Below are positions 17,256 to 24,732 of a stretch of DNA of 64,000 nucleotides, one piece after another. Under the pieces are notes generated by a model. The model worked only from the letters and a program-made list of their open reading frames with translations, did no database searches and had not been told where the DNA came from. Positions within the stretch are counted from its first letter, which is position 1. Each line of letters starts with the position of its first letter. A program made the position numbers and the translations under genes. Where the stretch lies: NCBI RefSeq assembly GCF_001420995.1, contig NZ_CP012184.1, forward strand, positions 1,658,501 to 1,722,500. The letters run 5' to 3'. The DNA is from Pseudonocardia sp. EC080619-01 (GTDB lineage: Bacteria; Actinomycetota; Actinomycetes; Mycobacteriales; Pseudonocardiaceae).

Positions 17256-17396
17256 ACGGCGCAGCCGCACAGCGTCCGGGCCTCCCGCACGAGCCCGAAC
17301 CTGTGCGGCAGCCGGCCGGCCTGTGCGGATGCCGATGGGCTGTGCGGCTGCCGTGGGGCTGTGCGGCTGCCGTGGGGCTGTGCGAGGGCGGGTGGC
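17256..17396. repeat. Tandem 19-20 bp repeats with an inverted copy
   Basis: Units beginning CTGTGCGG start at 17301, 17321, 17340, 17359 and 17378; the best two are identical CTGTGCGGCTGCCGTGGGG. An inverted copy (GCAGCCGCACAG) lies at about 17262-17273, just after the crotonase stop, so long hairpins can form. The block fills the gap between two convergent genes. It may be a decayed protein-coding or minisatellite repeat acting as a terminator. It has no spacers and is not a CRISPR array. Confidence 0.6.
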
Positions 17397-17411
17397 TCCG
17401 GGCCGGGCCGG

Positions 17412-18221
17412 TCAGTGGACGATCTCGCCCACGGCGGCGTACATGCCGACGACCCGGCCCGGCTCGTGGCCGGGCTCGGGGCGCCACCGGCTGACGTCGA
17501 CGAGGCCCGGTTCCAGCAGGTCGACCCGGTGCAGCAGGCGGCGCAGGGTCGCGCGGTCCCGGGCGGCCGCGGGCTGGGCGCTCTCCTGGGTGAACCGCTC
17601 GATGGTCCGCATCTCCTCGGCGGCGCGCTCGTCGTCGACGTCGGTGCTGCCGTGCGAGAGGACGAGCAGGCCGCCGGGCCCGAAGGCGTCGCAGTAGCGG
17701 TCGAGGAGCCGGGTGAGGACGGCGTCGTCGCGGACGAAGTGCAGCACCGACACGGCCAGCACGGCGGTGGGCACCGTGGGATCGAACAGGTCCGCGACGC
17801 CGGGGGCGGCGAGGACGGCGTCGGCGTCGGTCAGGTCGGCGGCCGAGATCGTCACCCCGTCGACGCCGTCGAGGATCTCCCGCGACATCGCGACCGCGAC
17901 CGGCTCGCTGTCGACGTAGGCGACCCGGGCCGCGGGATCGTGCCGGCGGACGATCTCGTGCAGCGGCTCGGCCGTCGGGATCCCGGAGCCCAGGTCGAGG
18001 AACTGCCGGCAGCCCCGGTCCAGGCAGGCCCGCACCGCGCGGCCGAGGAAGGCCCGGTTGGCCACGGCGGCGTCGCGGGCACCGGGCAGTGCCTCCAGCA
18101 GGCGCTCGGCGAACGCGCGGTCGGCGTCGAAGTTGTGCGCGCCGCCGAGCATGTAGTCGTAGACGCGGGCGGGGTTGGGGAGGCTGAGATCGGGGCCTCC
18201 GGCCCGGTCCGGGTCGATCAT
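17412..18221 (-). CDS. SAM-dependent methyltransferase, DUF574 / Methyltransf_19
   Basis: A 269-residue protein with the diagnostic N-terminus PNPARVYDYMLGGAHNFDADR and the Rossmann motif FLDLGSGIPTAEPLHE. This family is greatly expanded in actinomycetes and its substrates are mostly unknown. It ends before the tandem repeats and starts four bases after the metal-transporter ATPase stop on the same strand, so it may be read through from that operon. Confidence 0.87.
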   Translation of the reverse strand: MIDPDRAGGPDLSLPNPARVYDYMLGGAHNFDADRAFAERLLEALPGARDAAVANRAFLGRAVRACLDRGCRQFLDLGSGIPTAEPLHEIVRRHDPAARVAYVDSEPVAVAMSREILDGVDGVTISAADLTDADAVLAAPGVADLFDPTVPTAVLAVSVLHFVRDDAVLTRLLDRYCDAFGPGGLLVLSHGSTDVDDERAAEEMRTIERFTQESAQPAAARDRATLRRLLHRVDLLEPGLVDVSRWRPEPGHEPGRVVGMYAAVGEIVH

Positions 18222-18225
18222 GGCG

Positions 18226-19077
18226 TTACCCTCTCGCTATTTCCTCTCGCAGCGCAAGGGCGGTCAGCACGTCGTGGAGCTCGGCCGCGGTGCGCGGGGC
18301 GGGCCCGGGGTGCCCGGCGGCCGCGAGCAGCCGGGCGACCGCGGGCGCCCACGCGGGACCGAGCCGGGCCGCGGCGAGCAGCCCGGTGTCCCCCAGGATC
18401 TCGGCCGACGGCCCCCGGCGCACCCGCCCGTCGTGGACGACGGCGACGTCGTCGGCCCAGCGGTGCGCGAGGTCGACGTCGTGCGTGGACAGCACGACCG
18501 CGGTGCCCTCGTCGTGCAGCCGGCCCAGGACGGCGACGAGCTCCTCCACCCCGGCCGGGTCCAGCCCGGCCGTCGGCTCGTCGAGCACCAGGATCCGCGG
18601 CCGGACGGCGAGCGCTCCCGCGATCGCGACCCGTTTGCGCTGGCCGAACGAGAGCCGGTGGGTGGGCCGGTCGGCGAGCTCCGCCATCCCGACGGCGGCC
18701 AGTGCCTCGCCGACCCGGGCGTCGACCTCGGCGTCGGGCAGGCCCAGGTTGAGCGGGCCGAACGAGACGTCCTGCGCGACGTCGGCGGCGAACAGCTGGT
18801 CGTCGGGGTCCTGCAGCACGAGCTGGGCGGACTCGCGCAGCCGGGCGAGCCCGCGGCGGGACCGGTCGAGCGGGGCACCGTCGAGCAGGACCTCGCCCCG
18901 GGCCGGTTCGAGCAGCCCGAGGAGCAACCGGAACAGCGTCGTCTTGCCGCCGCCGTTCGGTCCGAGCACGGCCAGCCGCCGTCCGGTGCGGACGGCGAGG
19001 TCGGCGCCGTCGAGGACCGGCGGCCCGTCGCGGTAGGCGAAGGCGACGCCGCGCGCCTCCAGCACCGGGGCGGTCAC
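18226..19077 (-). CDS. cbiO: Cobalt/nickel ECF transporter ATPase CbiO
   Basis: A 283-residue ABC ATPase with Walker A GPNGGGKT (39-46), the QDPDDQLFAADV Q-loop typical of ECF ATPases, signature LSFGQRKR (142-149) and Walker B RILVLDEP (161-168). It powers the CbiMNQ membrane complex next to it. GTG overlaps the cbiQ stop (GTGA). A C-terminal extension of about 50 residues (230-283) is alanine-rich and probably dispensable. Cobalt versus nickel cannot be decided from this subunit. Confidence 0.88.
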   Translation of the reverse strand: MTAPVLEARGVAFAYRDGPPVLDGADLAVRTGRRLAVLGPNGGGKTTLFRLLLGLLEPARGEVLLDGAPLDRSRRGLARLRESAQLVLQDPDDQLFAADVAQDVSFGPLNLGLPDAEVDARVGEALAAVGMAELADRPTHRLSFGQRKRVAIAGALAVRPRILVLDEPTAGLDPAGVEELVAVLGRLHDEGTAVVLSTHDVDLAHRWADDVAVVHDGRVRRGPSAEILGDTGLLAAARLGPAWAPAVARLLAAAGHPGPAPRTAAELHDVLTALALREEIARG

Positions 19078-19805
19078 GCGCGCACCGCCAGCGCCGTCGC
19101 ACCGACCGCGACCAGCAGCGCCGCGCTCGCCGCGACGAACCGCGGAGACACCGGCCGGGAGGTCACCCGCACCCGCAGGCTGCCGTCGTAGCCGCGCGAC
19201 GCCAGACCCGCCTCCAGCCGCCGGGCCCGGTCGAAGGCACGCACGAACACCGCGCTCCCCTGCCCGGCCAGCGACCGGAAGGTGGCACGGCGGGTCCGGA
19301 ACCCCACCCGCAGCGACTGCGCCTCGCGCACCGCGTTCAGCGAGTCCAGCAGCAGGAACAGCATCCGGTAGATCAGCAACGTGATCTCCAGGACGGCAGG
19401 CGGCACGAACCGCAGCCGCGGCAGCGTGTCGGCGAGCGGGGTCGTCGCGGCGAAGAGGATCAGGCAGCCCACGGCCGCCATGGAGCGGCCGACCAGCTCG
19501 GCGGCCCGCGCCGGGCCGCCCGGCGCGAGCGCGAGCCACGGGTCCCCGCCGAGCGTGACCAGCAGCGGCAACGCCCCCACCAGCACGAACCCGAGCGGGA
19601 GCCGCAGCAGCCGCAGCGCCGTCCCGGGCCGGACGCGGGCACCGGCGAGCAGCAGCGCCACCGCTGCGGTGCCGGTGAGCAGCGCGCCGGGCCACGGCGG
19701 GAGCGCGACGGCCAGCACCAGCAGGCCGAGCGCGAGGAACGCCTTCTCCCCCGGGTGCCTGCCCCGCCAGCGGTTGGCGTGCGCGATCTCGTCGATCAGC
19801 AGCAT
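19074..19805 (-). CDS. cbiQ: Cobalt/nickel ECF transporter T-component CbiQ
   Basis: A 243-residue membrane protein with four to five hydrophobic helices and the coupling-helix sequences typical of CbiQ (SLNAVREAQSLR and DRARRLEAGLASRG, the Arg-containing motifs that dock on the ATPase). It transmits ATP hydrolysis to the substrate-binding CbiM. Its start overlaps the cbiN stop (ATGA) and its stop overlaps cbiO (GTGA), so the four genes are coupled. Confidence 0.85.
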   Translation of the reverse strand: MLLIDEIAHANRWRGRHPGEKAFLALGLLVLAVALPPWPGALLTGTAAVALLLAGARVRPGTALRLLRLPLGFVLVGALPLLVTLGGDPWLALAPGGPARAAELVGRSMAAVGCLILFAATTPLADTLPRLRFVPPAVLEITLLIYRMLFLLLDSLNAVREAQSLRVGFRTRRATFRSLAGQGSAVFVRAFDRARRLEAGLASRGYDGSLRVRVTSRPVSPRFVAASAALLVAVGATALAVRA

Positions 19806-20107
19806 CAGGTCTCGGTCGGCGCGGAGTCCGCGCCCCGCTGCCTCGACCGCGTCCGGGCGACGCCGAGGCAGTACCCCAGGACACCGGCACCCGCCGCGGC
19901 CTGGAGCGCGAAGATGCCGGACTCGATCTCGCCCGACGGCGGCTCCCACACCGGGGAGAACCACGGCTCGTAGCCCGACGCCTCGATGGCCTCGCCGGCC
20001 TGGCCGTCGGCCCCGGAGTACTCGCCGGGGACGAACAGCACCGGGATCGCGAACAGCGCGACGACGGCGACGACGAGCAGGACGTTGACCAGGGTGGAAC
20101 GGCTCAC
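19805..20107 (-). CDS. cbiN: Cobalt transporter accessory protein CbiN
   Basis: A 100-residue protein with two transmembrane helices (about 5-27 and 65-83) joined by an acidic extracytoplasmic loop containing [21 protein letters not shown], the conserved CbiN loop that inserts metal into CbiM. The presence of CbiN rather than NikL or NikN favours cobalt as substrate. Overlaps cbiM and cbiQ in the operon. Confidence 0.82.
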   Translation of the reverse strand: MSRSTLVNVLLVVAVVALFAIPVLFVPGEYSGADGQAGEAIEASGYEPWFSPVWEPPSGEIESGIFALQAAAGAGVLGYCLGVARTRSRQRGADSAPTET

Positions 20108-20811
20108 GCCGATGCCTCCTTCGACGCGGCGCCGTCACCGGCGGTGTCCTTCGGGCGCAGCACGCCGAGCCGGCGCAGCTCGTCCGGGGTGATCCTCACG
20201 AGGAGCCGGACGACCAGCACCGTCAGCAGCCCCTCGGCGACCGCCAGCGGGATCTGGGTGAGGGAGAAGATGGAGGCGAACGTGACGAAGGCGCCGCCGA
20301 ACCCCGAGGTGGGGTCCGGGAAGGCCAGCGCCAGCTGCGCGCTGGTGATCGTGTAGGTGCCGAGGTCGCCGAGGAACGCGGCGGCGAACACGGCGGGCCC
20401 GAGCCCGCCGCCGAGCCGGCGCACCAGGACGTAGGCGCCGTAGGCGATCCAGGGCCCGGCGATCGCCATGGAGAAGGCGTTCGCGCCGAGTGTCGTCAGG
20501 CCGCCGTGGGCGAGCAGGACGGCCTGGAAGAACAGCACCACCGTCCCCAGCAACGCCATGACGGGTGGCCGGAACAGCACGGCACCGAGTCCGGTGCCGG
20601 TCGGGTGCGACGACGACCCGGTGACCGACGGGATCTTCAGCGCGGACAGCACGAAGGTGAAGGCCCCGGCCGCGGCGAGCAGCAGCTTGGTGTCCGGGTC
20701 CTCCCGGACCCGGACGACGACGGCCCGCGCGCCGTGCACCACGAACGGCGCGGCGACGACGGTCCAGGCCGCCGCGTGCAGCGGCGGCAGATAGCCCTCG
20801 GCGATGTGCAC
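20104..20811 (-). CDS. cbiM: Cobalt/nickel ECF transporter S-component CbiM
   Basis: A 235-residue membrane protein. It begins V/M-H-I-A-E-G-Y-L, and the second-position histidine with the free amino terminus is the known metal ligand of CbiM/NikM. Further histidines appear in SSSHPTGTG and [15 protein letters not shown]. The start GTG at 20811 has GAGGAG upstream, and it places His at position 2, which confirms it. First gene of cbiMNQO. I found no cobalamin riboswitch in the leader. Confidence 0.88.
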   Translation of the reverse strand: MHIAEGYLPPLHAAAWTVVAAPFVVHGARAVVVRVREDPDTKLLLAAAGAFTFVLSALKIPSVTGSSSHPTGTGLGAVLFRPPVMALLGTVVLFFQAVLLAHGGLTTLGANAFSMAIAGPWIAYGAYVLVRRLGGGLGPAVFAAAFLGDLGTYTITSAQLALAFPDPTSGFGGAFVTFASIFSLTQIPLAVAEGLLTVLVVRLLVRITPDELRRLGVLRPKDTAGDGAASKEASA

Positions 20812-20844
20812 GGGTGTTCTCCTCGCAGGTCCAGCGGTTCGCCG

Positions 20845-20905
20845 GAACGCTACGGCTGCGCAGCGCAACCCTGCAAGACTGAACATCCACTCATGTGTGA
20901 GAACA
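20845..20905 (-). promoter_or_regulatory. Control region upstream of cbiM
   Basis: Read on the minus strand, the stretch holds TTGCAGGGTTGCGCTGCGCA, in which TTGC/TGCGCA half-sites recur, and a further TGTTC direct repeat. Repeated TTGC half-sites resemble the operators of nickel- or zinc-sensing Fur-family regulators in actinomycetes. No B12-box is visible. The assignment is tentative. Confidence 0.3.
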
Positions 20906-20909
20906 CGGA

Positions 20910-20944
20910 CACGCCCGGACCCCCGTACGGAGGGCCCGGGCGTG
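20910..20944. terminator. Strong hairpin after the lysine-rich gene
   Basis: CACGCCCGG (20910-20918) pairs with CCGGGCGTG (20936-20944). It lies 20 bases past the stop of the minus-strand lysine/alanine-rich gene and separates it from the cbiM transcript. Confidence 0.6.
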
Positions 20945-20963
20945 CGGGACTACGACGAACGCG

Positions 20964-21677
20964 TCAGTTGCGGATCGCGTTCGTGTGATGCACCTCGGCC
21001 GGCTGGTCGCTGTCCACCTTGTGCTCGACGGCGGCGGCGATCCGGGCGGCCTCACGCTCGGCCTCGCGACGGCGGGCCTCCCGGTCGGCGGGCGCGGTCT
21101 CGGGCGCGCCGACGCCGGAGCCGGGCTTCTCGGCGACGACCTTCTCGGTCGCCGCACGACGGGCCTTCTTCTCCGCCTTGTCCGCCTTCTCGCGCTTCGC
21201 GACCTTCTCGAGCCGGGCGGCCTTGGCCTGCTTCGCGGCCTTCTTCTCGGCCTTGGCGGCGTCCTTCTGGGCCTTGCGCTGCTCGTCGGCCTCGGCCTTG
21301 GCCTTCTTCTCGGCCTTCGCCGCGGCGCGGACGGCCTGCTCGGCCTCCTTCTCCTCCGCGCGACGGGCCTTCTTGCCGTCCTTCTTGCCGTCCTTCTTGC
21401 CGGACTTCTTCCCGGCCTTCTCCGCCTTCTCGGACTTCCCGGACTTCCCGGCCTTCTCGGACTTCCCGGCCTTCTCCGTGGTCGCGCCCGCCGCGTCGCC
21501 GGACCCACCGGCCACGGAGTCGGCGGCCTCGGTGGCGATGCGGGCCGCACGCTGCACGCGGACGGCGGCCTGCTCGGCCCGCTCGGCCGCCCGCTCCATC
21601 CGGGTGGCGGAGGCGGTCAGGGTCTGCTCGGCGGCAGCGCCGGAACCCTTCTTGTCCTTCTTGTCCTTCTTGGCCAT
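20964..21677 (-). CDS. Lysine/alanine-rich, histone-H1-like low-complexity protein
   Basis: A 237-residue, highly charged protein beginning MAKKDKKDKKGSG. Residues 75-110 are short basic repeats (KSEKAGKSGKSEKAEKAGKK, then GKKDGKKDGKK), and 110-215 form a long Ala/Lys/Glu helix likely to be a coiled coil. Composition recalls bacterial histone-H1-like and nucleoid-associated tails, but no folded DNA-binding domain is seen. GGGAGGAC precedes the ATG. It is downstream of, and cooriented with, the SigB/SigF-type sigma gene. Function is not known; a nucleoid or stress role is a guess. Confidence 0.7.
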   Translation of the reverse strand: MAKKDKKDKKGSGAAAEQTLTASATRMERAAERAEQAAVRVQRAARIATEAADSVAGGSGDAAGATTEKAGKSEKAGKSGKSEKAEKAGKKSGKKDGKKDGKKARRAEEKEAEQAVRAAAKAEKKAKAEADEQRKAQKDAAKAEKKAAKQAKAARLEKVAKREKADKAEKKARRAATEKVVAEKPGSGVGAPETAPADREARRREAEREAARIAAAVEHKVDSDQPAEVHHTNAIRN

Positions 21678-21953
21678 ACGAGGTCCTCCCCTTGTCCCGG
21701 CCGGAGCGGGCGTGGCGACGTGCCGGCGGTGCGGCCCGGGTCGGGCCCCGGTGCACCCGGCCGGGTCGGCGGCGCGCCTGCGCCCCGTGCGGGATGACGA
21801 CGGTGTCGCACGAGCACCGGCCCCGTGATCGGGAGGTGTCGTGCGCGAACACAGGAGGGTTCCCCGGTGACCGCCCGGCAAACACGCAATGTGACCGGCG
21901 GCGCGGCCCCGACGCCCGCCGGGGCGGCGTTCCCCGGCCCGCCGGGGCGGCGT
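21678..21953. other. Intergenic region between sigma factor and lysine-rich gene
   Basis: 276 bases with no gene I can support. It contains the duplicated hairpin at 21915-21955 and, on the minus strand at 21859-21883, GTTT followed 15 bases later by GGGAAC, a weak match to the SigB/SigF promoter pattern GTTT-N15-GGGTA upstream of the lysine-rich gene. Confidence 0.35.
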
Positions 21954-21955
21954 TC
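21915..21955. repeat. Direct repeat and hairpin at the sigma-factor 3' end
   Basis: CCCGCCGGGGCGGCGTTC occurs at 21915-21932 and again at 21938-21955. GCCGGGG (21918-21924) can also pair with CCCCGGC (21932-21938), so the duplication doubles as a probable terminator for the sigma gene. Confidence 0.5.
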
Positions 21956-22787
21956 ACCCCGCGTCGGACATCGGGGACACGGAGTCCCCACCGGGCTCCT
22001 CGACGAGGTGCCGGCGCAGCGTGGCGAGGCTGCGGGCGAGCAGCCGGGAGACGTGCATCTGGGACAACCCGACCTCCTCGGCGATCTGGGTCTGCGTCCT
22101 GTTGCCGAAGAACCGCAGCAGCAGGATGGTCCGCTCGCGCTCGGGGAGCCGGCGCAACGCCGGGCGCAACGCCTCCCTGTCCTCGACGGTGCCGATGCCG
22201 GCGTCGGCCCCTCCGACGATCTCGCCGAGCGGGCTCTCGGTGTCACCGGCGAGCCGGTCGAGCGAGTCCGACCGGTAGGAGTCCTGCGCCTGCAGACCCT
22301 CGATGACCTCCTCCCGGCTGGTCCCGAGGTGCTCGGCCAGCTCGGACACCTTCGGTGCCCGGCCGTGGCGCACCGCCAGCTCCTCCTGGGCGCGGGTCAT
22401 CCGGGTCTGGAAGTCCTTCAGCCGCCGGGGGACCCGCATCGACCAGGTCCGGTCCCGGAAGTGCCGCCGGATCTCCCCCGTGATCGTCGGGACCGCGTAG
22501 GCGAGGAACGGGGTCCCCTGCTCCGGGTCGAACCGGTCGAGGGCGTTCAGCAGGCCGATCGCGCCGACCTGCTCGAGGTCGTCGGCGGGCTCACCGCGGT
22601 GCCGGTAGCGCCCGGCGATGTGCCGGACGACCGGATGGAATCCCCGTGCGAGCTGCTCGCGCAGTGCGGCGCGCTCCGGGTCGTCGCCCGGTGCGGCCGC
22701 GAAGGCCCGCAGCGGCGCGTCGAGGTGCGCGTACTCGTCGTCGGTAGCGACGGTCGCGGTGTCCATCCGGGTGTCCGGCTCAGCCAT
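21954..22787 (-). CDS. SigB/SigF-family general stress sigma factor
   Basis: A 277-residue group 3 sigma factor. Region 2 includes DDLEQVGAIGLLNALDRFDPEQGTPF (core binding and -10 recognition), followed by TITGEIRRHFRD; region 3 is RAPKVSELAEHLG; region 4 ends with RTQTQIAEEVGLSQMHVSRLLARSL (-35 helix-turn-helix). These are features of the SigB/SigF stress and sporulation sigma factors controlled by anti-sigma kinases. The divergent RsbW-like gene 183 bases away is a natural regulator. Confidence 0.88.
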   Translation of the reverse strand: MAEPDTRMDTATVATDDEYAHLDAPLRAFAAAPGDDPERAALREQLARGFHPVVRHIAGRYRHRGEPADDLEQVGAIGLLNALDRFDPEQGTPFLAYAVPTITGEIRRHFRDRTWSMRVPRRLKDFQTRMTRAQEELAVRHGRAPKVSELAEHLGTSREEVIEGLQAQDSYRSDSLDRLAGDTESPLGEIVGGADAGIGTVEDREALRPALRRLPERERTILLLRFFGNRTQTQIAEEVGLSQMHVSRLLARSLATLRRHLVEEPGGDSVSPMSDAG

Positions 22788-22933
22788 CCCGCACCCACGG
22801 AAGGCGGTGGTCTGGTCTCATCACCAGCGACGATAGGGCGGCGTCGGGGGGGCCCGCGCGTCGAACCGCACCGGATCGGCCGCGACGCCGCACCGGACGG
22901 GGGATGCGGTGCACGCGGTGTGGCCGGGGGCAC

Positions 22934-22959
22934 GCATCAGGGTGCACCGGTCGGGGTAC
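22934..22959 (+). promoter_or_regulatory. SigB-type promoter upstream of the RsbW-like gene
   Basis: GCAT (22934-22937) and GGGTAC (22954-22959) are 16 bases apart, matching the actinomycete SigB consensus GNNT-N14-16-GGGTAY. The predicted start of transcription is about four bases before the ATG at 22970. The gene would thus be controlled by the sigma factor encoded opposite, a feedback loop. Confidence 0.5.
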
Positions 22960-22969
22960 CCCAGCCCCC

Positions 22970-23386
22970 ATGGGACCGCGTCTGCACGTCGAGTTGCCCG
23001 CCGATCCCGGCGCGGCGGGCCGGTCGCGCCGGGAGACCGGCCGCTGGCTGACGTCGCTGTGCGGCGCCGACCGGCCGTGCGAGACCGCGCAGGACCTGGT
23101 GCTGGCCGTGAACGAGGCCGTGTCGAACTGCGTCGAGCACGGCTACCGGGCGGCACCGTCCGGCACGGTCTCGCTGCGCGGGACGGCGGACGGCGCCCGG
23201 GTGCGGATGGAGATCTCCGACCGTGGTTCCTGGCGGGAACCGCCGGAGGACAACGGCTGCCGCGGTCGCGGGCTGGGCATGATCGAGGCGGTCACCGAGG
23301 ACGTGCGCGTCGAGCGCGGCCCGGGCGGAACCACCGTCACCTTCCACGGCACGCTCGGGCGGTGCCCGGGCGTCTGCTCGGACTGA
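22970..23386 (+). CDS. RsbW-like anti-sigma / serine kinase (HATPase_c_2)
   Basis: A 138-residue protein of the GHKL ATPase fold. The N box is LVLAVNEAVSNCVEHGY (about 43-59), followed by ISDRGSW and GRGLGMIEAVTEDV, the G1 and G2 boxes. Such proteins bind stress sigma factors and phosphorylate anti-anti-sigma partners. It lies divergent from the SigB/SigF-type gene. No STAS-domain antagonist is seen in the window. The ATG at 22970 lacks a Shine-Dalgarno, consistent with leaderless translation. Confidence 0.82.
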   Translation: MGPRLHVELPADPGAAGRSRRETGRWLTSLCGADRPCETAQDLVLAVNEAVSNCVEHGYRAAPSGTVSLRGTADGARVRMEISDRGSWREPPEDNGCRGRGLGMIEAVTEDVRVERGPGGTTVTFHGTLGRCPGVCSD

Positions 23387-23416
23387 CCCCGGCCGGTGGG
23401 TCGGGTCGTGCGCGGG

Positions 23417-23560
23417 TCAGTCCCGGTGGATGCCGGCGTCGTCGGTGAGCCGGGTCGGTGCCCCGGTCCGGTCCGGGCTGTAGCGGCCGTCGAGGCGGGC
23501 CGCCTCGCTCGCCGGGTGCGGCCACCCGGCGTCCGCGTGCTGCGTGCTGCTCTCACTCAT
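23417..23560 (-). CDS. Possible 47-residue small protein
   Basis: A short frame starting MSESSTQHADAGWPHPASEA and ending DDAGIHRD, hydrophilic, without membrane segments. It fills the gap between the RsbW-like gene and the hydratase operon. The upstream GGGG is a weak ribosome site and I recognise no family. Real but uncharacterised, or a chance frame. Confidence 0.35.
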   Translation of the reverse strand: MSESSTQHADAGWPHPASEAARLDGRYSPDRTGAPTRLTDDAGIHRD

Positions 23561-23801
23561 GACCCCAGCGTGCCCAGGCGATGTTCCGGCGAGGCGGAGC
23601 GCAGGAGTCGCGCGGGTAACAAGCGGTCCCCGATCCGGTGACGTGCCCACCGGGCGTCCCCCGCGTCCATGTCCCGGACACATGGGGTCACCCACCAACG
23701 GTCATTTCCCCCGGGGCCGCCGGGGGCGGAGACTGATCCCGACCGGCCGGCGACCACGACGGGCGCCGGCCCCGCCCCGAGCCGTCGAACGAGGGAGTGA
23801 C
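23561..23801. promoter_or_regulatory. Upstream region of the hydratase operon with a TGTCC palindrome
   Basis: TGTCC-C-GGACA lies at 23670-23680, flanked by CCA and CATGG so that an imperfect longer palindrome forms. The half CATGTCC recurs upstream of the lysR gene at the other end of the operon (about 26755-26761). This suggests a common LysR binding site. No gene is seen in the region. Confidence 0.4.
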
Positions 23802-24686
23802 GTGCCCGAGACCGCCGCCACCGGAGTCCTGGCCGACCTGGTCCGTGACTGGGACCCGCCGCAGGTCACCGACAGCAGGCGGGTCGACCCGTGGCCCGCC
23901 GCCGCCTTCGCCGACCTGCTCGACGCCCCGGTGCCGGATCTCCGCGACGGCGCCGCGCTCCCCCCGATGTGGCACTGGCTGCTCCTGCTCCCGCACCCGC
24001 GCACCTCGGAGATCGGCGAGGACGGGCACCCCACCGACGGCCCGTTCCTCCCGCCGGTACCCGGCCGGCGCCGGATGTTCGCCGGAGGCCGCTTCCACGC
24101 CCACGGCACGATCCCGTTCGGCTCGGTGCTGGGGAGCCGGTCGTCCGTCACCACCGTCACGCCGAAGTCCGGGCGGTCCGGCGAGATGCTGTTCGTGACG
24201 GTCCGCCACGAGCTGACCGTCGACGGGGGCGACGACGTCGTCGCGGTCGAGGAGCAGGACATCGTCTACCGTTCCGAGCCCGAGGGCACCGAGCGCCGCG
24301 TCGTCGAGCGTCCGGTCGCCGACCAGCCCGATCCCGGCGGCGCGTGGCGGCTGCGGCGCCCGACCGACTCCGTCCTGCTGTCCCGGTTCAGCGCGCTGAC
24401 CTACAACGGGCACCGCATCCACCACGACCTCCCCTACGTCACCGGCGTCGAGGGCTACCCCGACCTGGTGATCCACGGCCCGCTGATGGCACTGCTGGCC
24501 CTGGAGCTCCCCCGGCAGAACGCACCGTCCGACCGGGTCACCGGGTTCGAGTACCGGCTCGCCCGCCCGGCGTTCGTGCCGTCGGCCCTCGTCGCGACCG
24601 GCGACCGGAGCGGGGCCGAGGCGACCGTCGCCGTCGCCGCCGAGGGCGTGCAGCCCTCGCTGACGGCCACCGTCCACCTCGGCTGA
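23802..24686 (+). CDS. MaoC-like hydratase, probable itaconyl-CoA/mesaconyl-C4-CoA hydratase
   Basis: A 294-residue double-hotdog protein of the HTD2/mesaconyl-C4-CoA hydratase group. The C-terminal hydratase segment YNGHRIHHDLPY...LVIHGPL contains the catalytic Asp/His. Length matches itaconyl-CoA hydratase Ich (about 286). The next genes encode an acyl-CoA dehydrogenase, a CitE-like lyase and a LysR regulator, the same partners as in the Pseudomonas aeruginosa itaconate operon and close to M. tuberculosis Rv2498c-Rv2500c. It would hydrate itaconyl-CoA to citramalyl-CoA. GTG follows GAGGGAG. The CoA transferase needed for itaconate is absent here. Confidence 0.75.
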   Translation: MPETAATGVLADLVRDWDPPQVTDSRRVDPWPAAAFADLLDAPVPDLRDGAALPPMWHWLLLLPHPRTSEIGEDGHPTDGPFLPPVPGRRRMFAGGRFHAHGTIPFGSVLGSRSSVTTVTPKSGRSGEMLFVTVRHELTVDGGDDVVAVEEQDIVYRSEPEGTERRVVERPVADQPDPGGAWRLRRPTDSVLLSRFSALTYNGHRIHHDLPYVTGVEGYPDLVIHGPLMALLALELPRQNAPSDRVTGFEYRLARPAFVPSALVATGDRSGAEATVAVAAEGVQPSLTATVHLG

Positions 24687-24732
24687 GACCGGGCCGGACG
24701 ACCCCCACCACGACCAGCAGGAGAACCGAGTC

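Noticed and set aside
17301..17396. CRISPR-like array
   Set aside because: Units are contiguous with no unique spacers and no cas genes are in the window.
20812..20905. Cobalamin riboswitch upstream of cbiM
   Set aside because: The leader is too short and the B12-box sequence was not found.
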